Below, piece by piece: positions 34,963 through 43,197 of a DNA stretch of 64,000 nt. The stretch is taken from the NCBI RefSeq assembly GCF_963664735.1, contig NZ_OY761553.1:2681303-2745302 (forward strand), given 5' to 3'. The DNA is from an uncultured Cohaesibacter sp. Its GTDB lineage: Bacteria; Pseudomonadota; Alphaproteobacteria; Rhizobiales; Cohaesibacteraceae. Made by a program: the position numbers and the translations under genes. How positions within the stretch are numbered: the first letter of the stretch is position 1; the number at the start of each line of letters is the position of its first letter. The notes under the pieces were generated by a model. That model was not told the DNA's origin. It saw nothing but the letters and a program-made list of their open reading frames with translations, and did not search any database.

Positions 34963-35113
34963 GCCTTTCCTCCCGATGGGGTTTGGCCTCCCCGTTGGCA
35001 TCTGGCCAGATTCACTGGCCTTGCCTTCAATTTAACCGTTTGGATAATTAAATAAAAATATCTATTTTGCTATACCAGCAAACATGATGTTAATTTTTGC
35101 GGGAGCTTCAGCC
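34963..35113. promoter_or_regulatory. Divergent lysR/HMGL promoter region
   Basis: The 151 bases between the divergent genes contain an AT-rich core (35035-35080) with A/T runs and near-palindromic AAATA/TATTT sequences, as expected for a LysR-controlled divergent promoter. Exact T-N11-A sites cannot be fixed by eye. Confidence 0.4.
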
Positions 35114-36034
35114 ATGCTGACCCTGAGACAGATTGAAGTGATACGTGCAATCATGGTGGCCGGAACGGTCAAGGGAGCCGCCGAACTGCTCAATGTGTCG
35201 GCGCCGGGCATCAGCCGGGTGATGAAATATACCGAGGACCAGCTTGGTATCCGGCTGTTTTCGCGGATCCACGGGCGCTATTCACCGACAGAGGAAGCGC
35301 GCGACATCTTCGAGCAGGTGGCCTCGGTCTTTCAGTCGGTAGAGAATCTGCATCAGGCAATCGAGGGCCTCAAGCAGGGAGAGAACCGGCGGGTTTCCTT
35401 CGGTGCGGTGCCTTCTATTGCCCATCATGTGCTGCCCAGTGCCGTGAAGGCATTGCATGACCAGTTTCCCGGTCTGGAGCTGCATCTCAACATCATCAAG
35501 ATCGAGGAAGCCATCGACTATCTGTTGCTGCACAAGGGCGAGCTGGTGGCGATGAGCTATCGCCTTGATCATCCCGGTCTTGCGGTACAGCCACTCTATA
35601 ACGGCCAGCTCTTTGCCATTCTGCCCGCCGATCATCCTCTGGTGAAAAAGGAGCATCTGTCGGTGCATGATCTCGCCAGAGAGCGACTGGTTGGGATTGA
35701 GCCAAGCGACCCTTATGGCCAGTTGTTGCTGGATCCCTTCACTCAGGCAGGACTCGATGTTTCCTATTCGGTAGTTGCGCGCACAGGTCAAACCGTTTCG
35801 ACGCTGGTGGCGCAGGGGCTGGGCGTGGCCATCATGGACGAGCTTTCCCTTGCCGGTCCGCAGCAACATCCCAGCATCGTGGTGCGCTGTCTGGCCGAGC
35901 CGACCAATTTCAGAACCTATGCGGTGTTTGGTGCCGACAAGCCGCGCTCGATTTTCGCCGATGCCATGGTGAAATGTCTGATTGCTGAAATGAAAAAAGC
36001 CGCTGCAGAACGCAAGCGGCTTTCTCCGGTTTGA
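35114..36034 (+). CDS. LysR family transcriptional regulator
   Basis: A 306-residue LysR protein: N-terminal helix-turn-helix (TLRQIEVIRAIMVAGTVKGA...ISRVMKYTEDQLG, residues 2-60) and a periplasmic-binding-protein-like effector domain. The ATG at 35114 with GGGAG upstream starts immediately before the DNA-binding domain; the frame is open to 35084. It is divergent from the HMGL-isomerase-aldehyde dehydrogenase-ThDP operon, the usual position for its activator. The 3' end of the gene also encodes a terminator for the convergent TRAP operon. Confidence 0.93.
   Translation: MLTLRQIEVIRAIMVAGTVKGAAELLNVSAPGISRVMKYTEDQLGIRLFSRIHGRYSPTEEARDIFEQVASVFQSVENLHQAIEGLKQGENRRVSFGAVPSIAHHVLPSAVKALHDQFPGLELHLNIIKIEEAIDYLLLHKGELVAMSYRLDHPGLAVQPLYNGQLFAILPADHPLVKKEHLSVHDLARERLVGIEPSDPYGQLLLDPFTQAGLDVSYSVVARTGQTVSTLVAQGLGVAIMDELSLAGPQQHPSIVVRCLAEPTNFRTYAVFGADKPRSIFADAMVKCLIAEMKKAAAERKRLSPV
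35993..36023 (-). terminator. Terminator of the quinate/shikimate TRAP operon, inside the lysR 3' end
   Basis: A 9-bp stem (35996-36004 with 36015-36023, 10-base loop) is followed on the minus strand by T residues (35998-35993). It lies 34 bases after the dctM stop but inside the last codons of the convergent lysR gene. Confidence 0.75.
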
Positions 36035-36056
36035 TTTCGGTTGTTTGCGCCCCTTG

Positions 36057-37331
36057 TCAGAAGCCGAAGAAGCGCGGCAGGGTTATCACCGTTTCCGGTA
36101 CGAATGTGATGATAAACAGCACCACCACTTCGACAAGGAACAGCGGCAATATGGCCCGCGTTATCTTCACCATACCCACATTTGCGATTGCTTCTGCCAC
36201 GAACAGACAAAGGCCAAGAGGCGGAGTGATCAGGCCGATCATCAGGTTGAAGATCACCACGATGCCGAAATGGGTCGGGTCGACCCCAAGCGAAACGGCA
36301 ATCGGGTGAATGATCGGGACCAGCACCAGCATGGCTGCCGTACCTTCCAGAAACAGACCGACGAACAGCAACAGGAAGTTGATGGCGATCAGGAAGGTCA
36401 CCTTGCCATCCACGTTGGACAGAACCCAGTCCGTCAGCGTGTTGGGCACACGGTTATAGGTCAGTAGCCAGTTTGCGGCGCTGACGGCAGCGATGATCAC
36501 CATAATCACCGAGCTGTCTTTCATGGCGCGGGTGAAAATGCGCGGCAAGGCTCCAACCGGAATATTGCGATAAACGAAGACACCCAGAAAGAGCGCGTAG
36601 GCAACGGCGAAGGAAGCCGCTTCGGTTGGCGTTACAATGCCTATCAGAATTGAACCGACCACAAAGACAGGCATCAGCAAAGGAAGAATTCCACCCAAAA
36701 GCGCTTTGGCCGCGGAGACTTCGACAATGTCGAGATCTTGTGATCCATGGTCATTCTTGACCGTCGCCATAACATAGACGGAGAGAAAGACTGCCAGCAA
36801 GACGCCCGGCACGATACCGCCCAGAAACAGAGCTGGCACAGACACGCCCGACACGATCAAGGCATAAATAATAACAGGAATTGAGGGAGGGATAATTGGA
36901 CCAATAACCGAGGACGCTGCGGTAATGGCTGCAGCGGATGCTCGGCTATAGCCATTCTTCTCCATTTCCGGAATAAACACACGGCCAATCGCCGATGTGT
37001 CTGCAACAGCAGACCCGGACAATCCGGCAAAGATAACCGAAGCCCAGATGTTGACCAGTGCAAGCCCTGCCCGCAGCCTGCCAACCAGAACATTGGCAAA
37101 GGCGATAATGCGTCCGGTGATGCCGCTTTCATTCATCACTTCACCGGCGAGCACAAACAGGGGAATGGCGAGAAGCGGAAAGGAATTGATGCCGCGAAAC
37201 ATCTCGGTTGCAACGATGCGAATGGTGAAAGGCGCGTCATTGATCGCCATGAAGACGAGCAATGTTCCCAGAATGGTAATGGCAATTGGGAGACCGATAA
37301 CCAACCCGGCAATAAAAATAGCATAGATCAT
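36057..37331 (-). CDS. TRAP transporter large permease DctM (quinate/shikimate locus)
   Basis: A 424-residue DctM protein with about 12 hydrophobic helices and the blocks NSFPLLAIPLFVLAGEVMNESG, IFAGLSGSAVADTSAIG and IPPSIPVIIYALIVSG. Its start overlaps the dctQ stop as ATGA (37328-37331). It ends the operon that begins with a quinate/shikimate dehydrogenase-like gene, so it probably carries a hydroaromatic acid. Convergent with lysR. Confidence 0.95.
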   Translation of the reverse strand: MIYAIFIAGLVIGLPIAITILGTLLVFMAINDAPFTIRIVATEMFRGINSFPLLAIPLFVLAGEVMNESGITGRIIAFANVLVGRLRAGLALVNIWASVIFAGLSGSAVADTSAIGRVFIPEMEKNGYSRASAAAITAASSVIGPIIPPSIPVIIYALIVSGVSVPALFLGGIVPGVLLAVFLSVYVMATVKNDHGSQDLDIVEVSAAKALLGGILPLLMPVFVVGSILIGIVTPTEAASFAVAYALFLGVFVYRNIPVGALPRIFTRAMKDSSVIMVIIAAVSAANWLLTYNRVPNTLTDWVLSNVDGKVTFLIAINFLLLFVGLFLEGTAAMLVLVPIIHPIAVSLGVDPTHFGIVVIFNLMIGLITPPLGLCLFVAEAIANVGMVKITRAILPLFLVEVVVLFIITFVPETVITLPRFFGF

Positions 37332-37882
37332 GAGACGGGCTCTTTCTTGAGGGGTGGCGTTGCGGGTTTTTCCTTCAAGCGTTCGTAGAATCTCAGCGCG
37401 GCGGCGATTGCCAGCATCGCGCCTCCCAGAACGATAGCATATTGCCAGGTTCCCACTTTACCGATCCACTCCAGTGCCGGAATACCGGTGATCTGAGCCA
37501 GCCAGTCGCCGGTGGACTTCAGCCCGGAGCTCGCAACATGCCCACGCCGCATGGCAAAGGCGTGGCCAGCAAAAACCAGCGACACCCCAGTGGCACAGGT
37601 CAGCAAATCGCAGAAAGCCAAAATAAATTTCTTGGTCTTCTCCTCCACCATATCGATGAAAATGGCAAACTTGATGTGGCTGTCGGTCATATATGCGTAA
37701 GCAATACCGAACATGATGCCGTAGATTGTCAGATAGATGGGAAGTTCTTCACCCCAAGCAATGGATTTGCCGATTGTGTAGCGTCTAAGAGAATTTACAA
37801 AGATTACGAGAAATACAAGCGCCATTGAAGTTCCCGCGCCAATAGCAAAAAAGCGGCGCGCGAAACGGCTTATTTTTTCCAT
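37328..37882 (-). CDS. TRAP transporter small permease DctQ (quinate/shikimate locus)
   Basis: A 184-residue membrane protein with four predicted helices and the DctQ pattern LRRYTIGKSIAWGEELPIY followed by TDSHIKFAIFID. The ATG at 37882 has AAGGA with 9 bases of spacing; ATGs at 37912 and 37891 are less well placed. The C-terminal tail is Lys/Pro-rich. The stop overlaps dctM by 4 bases. Confidence 0.93.
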   Translation of the reverse strand: MEKISRFARRFFAIGAGTSMALVFLVIFVNSLRRYTIGKSIAWGEELPIYLTIYGIMFGIAYAYMTDSHIKFAIFIDMVEEKTKKFILAFCDLLTCATGVSLVFAGHAFAMRRGHVASSGLKSTGDWLAQITGIPALEWIGKVGTWQYAIVLGGAMLAIAAALRFYERLKEKPATPPLKKEPVS

Positions 37883-37920
37883 ATTAGGCATTCCTTGTTT
37901 TATTTGAGACAAATGACCGA

Positions 37921-37939
37921 AGGTAGGCTGAGCCTACCT
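37921..37939 (-). other. Intercistronic hairpin between dctP and dctQ (quinate/shikimate locus)
   Basis: AGGTAGG (37921-37927) and CCTACCT (37933-37939) form a tight stem 20 bases after the dctP stop, without a T run. Its position matches those of the hairpins in the other TRAP operons. Confidence 0.7.
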
Positions 37940-37959
37940 CCGGCAACATCGGAAGTCGC

Positions 37960-38970
37960 CTATTTGGATGCTTCTTCAACCGCCTTCTGGAGGCGATCAA
38001 TCCACTCGGCGTCTGAGCCGAGTTCTTTGCGAAGATAGTCTACAACAGCAGGCTGGGCTTTTGCTGCAAAAGCGGCAATTTCTTCAGCTGTTGGAGAATA
38101 GACCTGCATACCTTCTTGCTGAACCTTGTTGACGCCTTCAGCGGTTCCCCACTGCTGAATAGCGCGACCCATGGTCCCTGCAACCTTGGCAGCCTTGGCA
38201 ACAACCTGCTGCTGAGCCGGGGTCAGGGATTCATAGAATTCATCAGAGATCAGAATGAAGTCAGCACCATATACGTGACCATCGAGGGTCATGTATTTTT
38301 GCAGTTTATGCAGACCATTGTTGTAGATAACGCCAACAGGGTTTTCCTGACCATCGACCACGCCCGTTGACAGAGCGTTCGGTAGTTCGGTCCAGGCAAT
38401 CGGGGTTGGCTCGCCACCAAGACCCTTGACCATTTCCACATAAAGAGGAATAGGCTGTACGCGGAATTTCAAGCCCTTCATGTCTTCCGGCTTGCGAATT
38501 TCGCGTGTCCCGTTGGTAAAGTTACGGAAACCGGTTTCACCATAGGCAAGTGTGCGAAGTCCGGTTTGTTCAAGGCAATGTTCACCCAGAGCCTTACCGA
38601 ACTCACCATCAAGCACTGACCAGGCGATCGGGGCCGATGCAAAGGTGTAGGGAATATCCAGAACACCTGCCGCTGGGCAGATCTTGGACATTGCGCCGGA
38701 AACCAGAACAACCTGCGTGAGGTTTTCCTGGGCCTGTCCAACCAACTCGGTTTCATTCCCCAGTGATCCGGCCGGGAAAAGCTCAACCTTGAGGCTGGAT
38801 TCGCCTTCTACGATATTCTTGAAAATGTGAGCAGCTGCACCTTTTTTCGATGCAGTCCATTCATCAGGATCCACGTGAGCTAGACGGATCGTTTGTGCGC
38901 TTGCATATGATGCAAGACCGATTGTGATCGCTGCGGCCACCGCCAGCTTTCTTCCAATATTGAACGACAT
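37960..38970 (-). CDS. TRAP transporter solute-binding protein DctP (quinate/shikimate locus)
   Basis: A 336-residue periplasmic binding protein with signal peptide MSFNIGRKLAVAAAITIGLA, cleavage likely after SAQ-type site near residue 25, and mature start QTIRLAHVDPDEW. Family blocks: GETGFRNFTNGTREI near residue 150, then VDGQENPVGVIYNNGL near residue 205. AGGGAGGAG precedes the ATG. It follows the dehydrogenase gene by about 40 bases. Hydroaromatic acid (quinate or shikimate) is inferred as ligand from that neighbour. Confidence 0.94.
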   Translation of the reverse strand: MSFNIGRKLAVAAAITIGLASYASAQTIRLAHVDPDEWTASKKGAAAHIFKNIVEGESSLKVELFPAGSLGNETELVGQAQENLTQVVLVSGAMSKICPAAGVLDIPYTFASAPIAWSVLDGEFGKALGEHCLEQTGLRTLAYGETGFRNFTNGTREIRKPEDMKGLKFRVQPIPLYVEMVKGLGGEPTPIAWTELPNALSTGVVDGQENPVGVIYNNGLHKLQKYMTLDGHVYGADFILISDEFYESLTPAQQQVVAKAAKVAGTMGRAIQQWGTAEGVNKVQQEGMQVYSPTAEEIAAFAAKAQPAVVDYLRKELGSDAEWIDRLQKAVEEASK

Positions 38971-39013
38971 ATCATTCTCCTCCCTAATAAGCGTTCAGAT
39001 TTCAATGGCTTGG

Positions 39014-39892
39014 TTAAAGATCAAACGTATCGAAAGTCTCCTTCATTCGTTTGGGGTCCGCGGGCAAGCCCGTGAACAGTTCAAATGCGCGAACCGCTTG
39101 AAAAACGGCCATTCCAGACCCCGGCAATGTGCGACAGCCACAGGCTCGCGCATCTTTCAAAAGCTGGGTTTCCAGCGGGAAATAAACAATGTCGGCAACC
39201 CAAATTTTTGGGTTTAGATAGTCAACAGGCACAGCCGATCCGGGCAGTTTTGCCATTCCCATAGGTGTTGCATTCACGATACCATCTGGGCGATGGTCAG
39301 AGAAAATCTGCCCCAAATCCCCTATGGAGCGAACTGGCATATCGGGCCAAGTCTGCTTGATATGGTCAACCAATTCGTCGGCTCTTTCAAGAGACATATC
39401 ATAGATCGAGAGTTGCGTTACACCACATTGCACCAAGGCATGTGCAACCGCGACACCAGCCCCTCCGGCCCCAATCAGAACTGCATCGTCTTTCTTGACG
39501 TCTCCGAATCCTCTGCGAAAACTCTCTGCAAAGCCCCAAAGATCGGTATTGTGCCCAATGCGTTTTCCATCCTTGAAAACAACGGTGTTCACAGCACCAA
39601 CCATTTTGGCATTGGCCGAAAGCTCGTCAAGCAGCGAGATGACTTTCATTTTATAGGGGTAGGTAACATTGACCCCCGCGTAGCCTTCATTTTCTACTTT
39701 TTCCAGAATTTCTGAAAGAGACAGCTCGGAACGGCTCTCGTCATCCATATCGAGCAAATGATAGTCGCAGTGAAAACCTTGAGCTTTCGCTTCCTCCATA
39801 TGCATGGCGGGTGTGCGCGATTTACCGATACCACATCCGATGAGGCCTATATCGACATGATCTGGTTTTGCCTCTGTCTGTACAGATTGCAT
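39014..39892 (-). CDS. Quinate/shikimate dehydrogenase (QsuD-like)
   Basis: A 292-residue AroE-superfamily enzyme that oxidises quinate to 3-dehydroquinate and shikimate to 3-dehydroshikimate with NAD+. Instead of the SxSPxxHN motif of biosynthetic AroE it has GIGKSRTPAMH, as in the Corynebacterium quinate/shikimate dehydrogenase. Shared with that enzyme are NVTYPYK (catalytic Lys), AVNTVVF, GHNTDLWGF, LIGAGGAGVAVA, the VADIVYFPLETQLLKDAR region and the C-terminal RMKETFDTF. It is the first gene of an operon with TRAP P-Q-M and divergent from TetR. Supports import and catabolic oxidation of hydroaromatics. Confidence 0.93.
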   Translation of the reverse strand: MQSVQTEAKPDHVDIGLIGCGIGKSRTPAMHMEEAKAQGFHCDYHLLDMDDESRSELSLSEILEKVENEGYAGVNVTYPYKMKVISLLDELSANAKMVGAVNTVVFKDGKRIGHNTDLWGFAESFRRGFGDVKKDDAVLIGAGGAGVAVAHALVQCGVTQLSIYDMSLERADELVDHIKQTWPDMPVRSIGDLGQIFSDHRPDGIVNATPMGMAKLPGSAVPVDYLNPKIWVADIVYFPLETQLLKDARACGCRTLPGSGMAVFQAVRAFELFTGLPADPKRMKETFDTFDL

Positions 39893-39938
39893 TGTTGCAG
39901 CTCCTCCCCGTCCATCTCCCTATGTGAGACAGCACTGC

Positions 39939-40020
39939 ATTGTACCATTCGGTTAATTTTTATTTGCACTTTGTTCCAACCGGATAATTTCGTCAACCCC
40001 CTTTTAGTAGACCGCTCGGT
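39939..40020. promoter_or_regulatory. Repeated candidate TetR operators between divergent genes
   Basis: A 20-base element at 39940-39959 recurs at 39971-39990 with 16 matches of 20, spaced 31 bases (about three helical turns). Each contains [A/T]CC-N4-GG[T/A]. A third ACC-GCTC-GGT is at 40011-40020. The region separates the dehydrogenase/TRAP operon from the TetR gene, so cooperative TetR binding is plausible. Confidence 0.5.
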
Positions 40021-40086
40021 GGGTAGACTTTTCGGACATAATCGACAATAGTTAGACCCCAAATCAAGAGGTCATAGCTGAACATC

Positions 40087-40749
40087 ATGGCAGACAAAGC
40101 CGCTTCATTGCCCAAGCGCATCCGTACGTGGAAACAGGACCCCGAAGCCGTTCGGGCAGATATTTTGCGTGAAGCTGCTTCAGAATTCGCCAAACATGGC
40201 TTGGCAGGAACCAGGGTCAAGGATATCGCGGACAGAATCCAGACATCCCGGCGCATGATCTTCTATTATTTCGGCGACAAGGAAGGCCTCTATCGCACCG
40301 TGCTGGAGGAAGCATACAGGGGTATCCGCGAGGCAGAGGAAGAGCTCAATCTTGATGGGCTTCCTCCACTAGAAGCCCTTGTAAAACTTGTAGAATTCAC
40401 GTTCGATCATCACAGAAAAAATGAAGATTTCATTCGTCTGGTCATGAATGAGAATATCCTCAATGGTCAATATATGCGCCAGAGCGACTCCTTGCATATG
40501 ACCAACACGAAAGTCATCAATCAGCTTGCCAGAATATGCGAGGCCGGACAAAAAGAAGGGGTCATCAAAGAGGGAATATCGCCTCTTGAACTGCACTGGG
40601 AAATCAGCGCCCTGTCCTTTTTCAACGTCTCGAACCGGGCAACATTTTCGATCATTTTCGGCAATGATCTATTCTCTGAAGAAGGCCAGTCTGAACTCAG
40701 AAACCACATCGTCGATTGCGTCATTTCTTCGGTCAAAGCCAAATCCTGA
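40087..40749 (+). CDS. TetR/AcrR family transcriptional regulator
   Basis: A 220-residue regulator: N-terminal helix-turn-helix (ILREAASEFAKHGLAGTRVKDIADRIQTSRRMIFYYFGDKEGLY, about residues 28-72) and an all-helical ligand domain. The extended basic N-terminus (KRIRTWKQD) precedes the first helix, as in several TetR proteins of catabolic operons. It is divergent from the quinate/shikimate dehydrogenase-TRAP operon, which it probably represses. The dehydratase gene 10 kb away has a related palindrome. Confidence 0.93.
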   Translation: MADKAASLPKRIRTWKQDPEAVRADILREAASEFAKHGLAGTRVKDIADRIQTSRRMIFYYFGDKEGLYRTVLEEAYRGIREAEEELNLDGLPPLEALVKLVEFTFDHHRKNEDFIRLVMNENILNGQYMRQSDSLHMTNTKVINQLARICEAGQKEGVIKEGISPLELHWEISALSFFNVSNRATFSIIFGNDLFSEEGQSELRNHIVDCVISSVKAKS

Positions 40750-41185
40750 TCCCTTGCCAAGCGATTTGGAATCACCTCTGATGCCGAGTAAAAAGGCGCA
40801 AAAGTCCATGAACAAGCGTCTTTTTTGCCCAATTCCCACAGTGATTTTGTCAAAAACCGAGTATTTTTTTCACACCCCGCATCTCGATTTGGAGTAGGGC
40901 TCGATCTAAAATGGCCCTTATTTTGAAACTGTGAATTGGTGCGCCAGAGATCAAGCAAAATGACTGTCGTGAGAATAGTTTTACACCTCTTTACCTCTAA
41001 TCACTGCCGCTATTCATCAGCCGTTTCTATATTTGAAATAACAATAAAGTGAGAGTTGGGAAATTCGTCTTAAACCTGTAATTTTCTATATCCAACTGCA
41101 CTTTAGCGGTATATATGACGCTTTGTTCTCGCCCCGAAAATCTGCGGATGAGGGCTTGTTTTAACTGCATTTATGAGGGCATGCC
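40750..41185. other. Intergenic region between tetR and the GNAT/ATP-grasp gene
   Basis: 436 bases without a credible gene; the minus-strand frame overlapping it is an antisense of tetR. The second half (about 40980-41130) is AT-rich and probably carries the promoter of the downstream fusion gene. I see no clear terminator or operator. Confidence 0.45.
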
Positions 41186-43132
41186 ATGTCATCTCATTCC
41201 CTTTCCCAAATCCTCATTCGTCCGGCAAACATGAACGATCTGGCAAGCCTCGTTGAGCTTGAAGATCGGTGCTTCTCAACGGATCAGATTTCTCGTCGTT
41301 CTTTCTCTTCTTTCATCAAGACAGACTCGGCTCGTCTGCTTGTAGCCATCGGTGAAGAAGGCAGCCTTTATGGATATGCCTTGGTGCTGACACGTCAGAG
41401 CACCTCCATTGCCCGGCTCTATTCCATCGCGGTAAAGCCGGAAGCCCGCGGACACGGTGTCGGCTCACAGCTTTTGGGCGGCGCGGAAGCTATCGCCAAG
41501 GAGTTGGAATGCGACCGCTTGTCGCTGGAAGTGCGCGCGGACAACAAGAAGGCGATCAGCCTTTATCAACGCTATGGCTTCCTGCCGGATGAAGACTTGC
41601 CCGGCTATTATGAAGATGGCGCTGATGGCATCCGGCTTGTCCGCTTGCTCGGTCACTTGCCGCAGGGCTCGAAGCCTGCCAACCGCACGCGCTTGCCAAT
41701 CATTCTGGTTGATCACCTCAAGGATCTGGACACGCCCCCCAGTGGCTCTCTTGTTATGACTGTGCGGCAATATCTGGCGCTGGAACACGGCGTTCCGGGA
41801 CGGCGCATCATAAATCTGTCACGCTCTTATGAGCCTCTGTCTCTTGGCTATTATTGCAGCCTTCTGGCTGGCGCTCGCAAGGAACGCTGCCTGCCGGAAG
41901 CTGATGCGTTGCTTGACATCAACTGGAAGCGTATCCATCGGCAAGCTCTTTTGCGCCTTAACCAGATGCTCGATAGCATGGCAGATAAGAACTTTCCGTC
42001 ATCAATCGATATTTATTTCGGTCGCACTGCCGAGCGCCGGTTCCGCGAGGTTGGAAAAACCGCGTTTGACCTGTTCCGCTGCCCGATCATTCGCATCAAT
42101 CTTCAGACGGAGCCCAAATTCAAGATCAAGGAAATCGAAGCTGTCGCCGTGCATAAGCTCACGGATGAACAAAATCCGCGTTTTCTTTCGGCCCTCAGTG
42201 CCTTCCTCAAGGGGAGCTTGCCCAAGCCCTCAATCAGAAAATTGCCGTCCGCAGTTGTCGCCATTCTGGCCAACCCTGAGGAAGAAAGCCCCCCAAGCGA
42301 CGCCAAGGCACTTGAGGCTTTTGCAGCAGCGGCTGAAAAAGTGGATGCGCGCGCCGAGTTCATCACAGCAAAGGACTTTGGTCGTCTTCTCGAATTTGAT
42401 GCCCTCTTCATTCGCGAGACAACGGCGCTTAACCACCATACCTATCGTTTTGCCAAGCGGGCTCAGCGCGAAGGGATGCCGGTGATTGACGATCCACATT
42501 CGATCCTTTGCTGCACGAACAAGATCTATCTTGCCGAGCTGTTGAAATCGAACAAGATCCTGACGCCTCAGACCACGCTGTTTGATCGTCCGCGGCTCAA
42601 GGAGCTGGTCGACAGTTTCGAGTTTCCGGGTATCCTGAAAATCCCAGATGGCTGCTTTTCAAAGGGCGTGCATAAGGTCTCCAGTCGCGACGAACTCAAT
42701 GAGTTGAGCAAATCGCTTTTCCGAAAGACCGATCTGCTGATGATTCAGGAATTCATGCCGACCGACTTTGACTGGCGTATCGGGGTTCTGGATGGCGAAG
42801 CGCTCTATGCCTGCAAATATTACATGGTCAGTGGCAACTGGAAAATCTACGAGTATGAAAAGGATGGATCTATCCAATCCGGCGACTCTGAGACCTTGCC
42901 GATTTCCGCGGTTCCGCCAGAAGTGGTTGACGTTGCCCTTCGCGGCACGCGCCTGATCGGCAACGGCTTCTACGGCGTTGACATCAAGGAAACGCCAAAG
43001 GGGCCTTGCATCATCGAGATCAATGATAATCCGAGCGTGGATTATGGCATTGAGGATGACGTTTTGGGAGCAGACCTCTATCAGCGGCTGATGGCTGTGC
43101 TCGTTAGTCGCGTCGGTCAGAACCACTCTTGA
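41186..43132 (+). CDS. GNAT acetyltransferase / RLAN / RimK-like ATP-grasp fusion protein
   Basis: A 648-residue three-domain cytosolic protein. Residues about 8-155 are a GNAT acetyltransferase (LYSIAVKPEARGHGVGSQLL is the acetyl-CoA loop; ending with YQRYGFLPDED). Residues about 170-320 match the RimK-like ATP-grasp N-terminal (RLAN) domain (LVMTVRQYLALEHG, INLSRSYEPLSLGYYCSLL). Residues about 350-640 are an ATP-grasp ligase with FPGILKIPDGCFSKGV, LMIQEFMPTDFDWRIGVLDG and the metal-binding IIEINDNPSVDYG. Such ligases join amino acids or peptides; coupling to an acetyltransferase suggests synthesis of an N-acylated or capped peptide-like product. It stands alone between other regulons, so no pathway partner is visible. 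Confidence 0.9.
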   Translation: MSSHSLSQILIRPANMNDLASLVELEDRCFSTDQISRRSFSSFIKTDSARLLVAIGEEGSLYGYALVLTRQSTSIARLYSIAVKPEARGHGVGSQLLGGAEAIAKELECDRLSLEVRADNKKAISLYQRYGFLPDEDLPGYYEDGADGIRLVRLLGHLPQGSKPANRTRLPIILVDHLKDLDTPPSGSLVMTVRQYLALEHGVPGRRIINLSRSYEPLSLGYYCSLLAGARKERCLPEADALLDINWKRIHRQALLRLNQMLDSMADKNFPSSIDIYFGRTAERRFREVGKTAFDLFRCPIIRINLQTEPKFKIKEIEAVAVHKLTDEQNPRFLSALSAFLKGSLPKPSIRKLPSAVVAILANPEEESPPSDAKALEAFAAAAEKVDARAEFITAKDFGRLLEFDALFIRETTALNHHTYRFAKRAQREGMPVIDDPHSILCCTNKIYLAELLKSNKILTPQTTLFDRPRLKELVDSFEFPGILKIPDGCFSKGVHKVSSRDELNELSKSLFRKTDLLMIQEFMPTDFDWRIGVLDGEALYACKYYMVSGNWKIYEYEKDGSIQSGDSETLPISAVPPEVVDVALRGTRLIGNGFYGVDIKETPKGPCIIEINDNPSVDYGIEDDVLGADLYQRLMAVLVSRVGQNHS

Positions 43133-43147
43133 TGAATGCTCAATATC

Positions 43148-43173
43148 AAGGTTGGCCTTAATTGGCCAACCTT
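43148..43173. terminator. Terminator hairpin between convergent genes
   Basis: A perfect 10-bp stem (43148-43157 with 43164-43173, 6-base loop) lies 16 bases after the ATP-grasp stop and 25 bases after the end of the convergent DapA-family gene. T runs are poor on both sides, so it may need Rho or act as an end-stabiliser. Confidence 0.6.
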
Positions 43174-43197
43174 CCTCCGCTCTTGCGCGGCCCCTCT

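Noticed and set aside
40521-40958. 145-codon minus-strand ORF overlapping the tetR end
   Set aside because: Mostly antisense to tetR, no motif, no ribosome-binding site.
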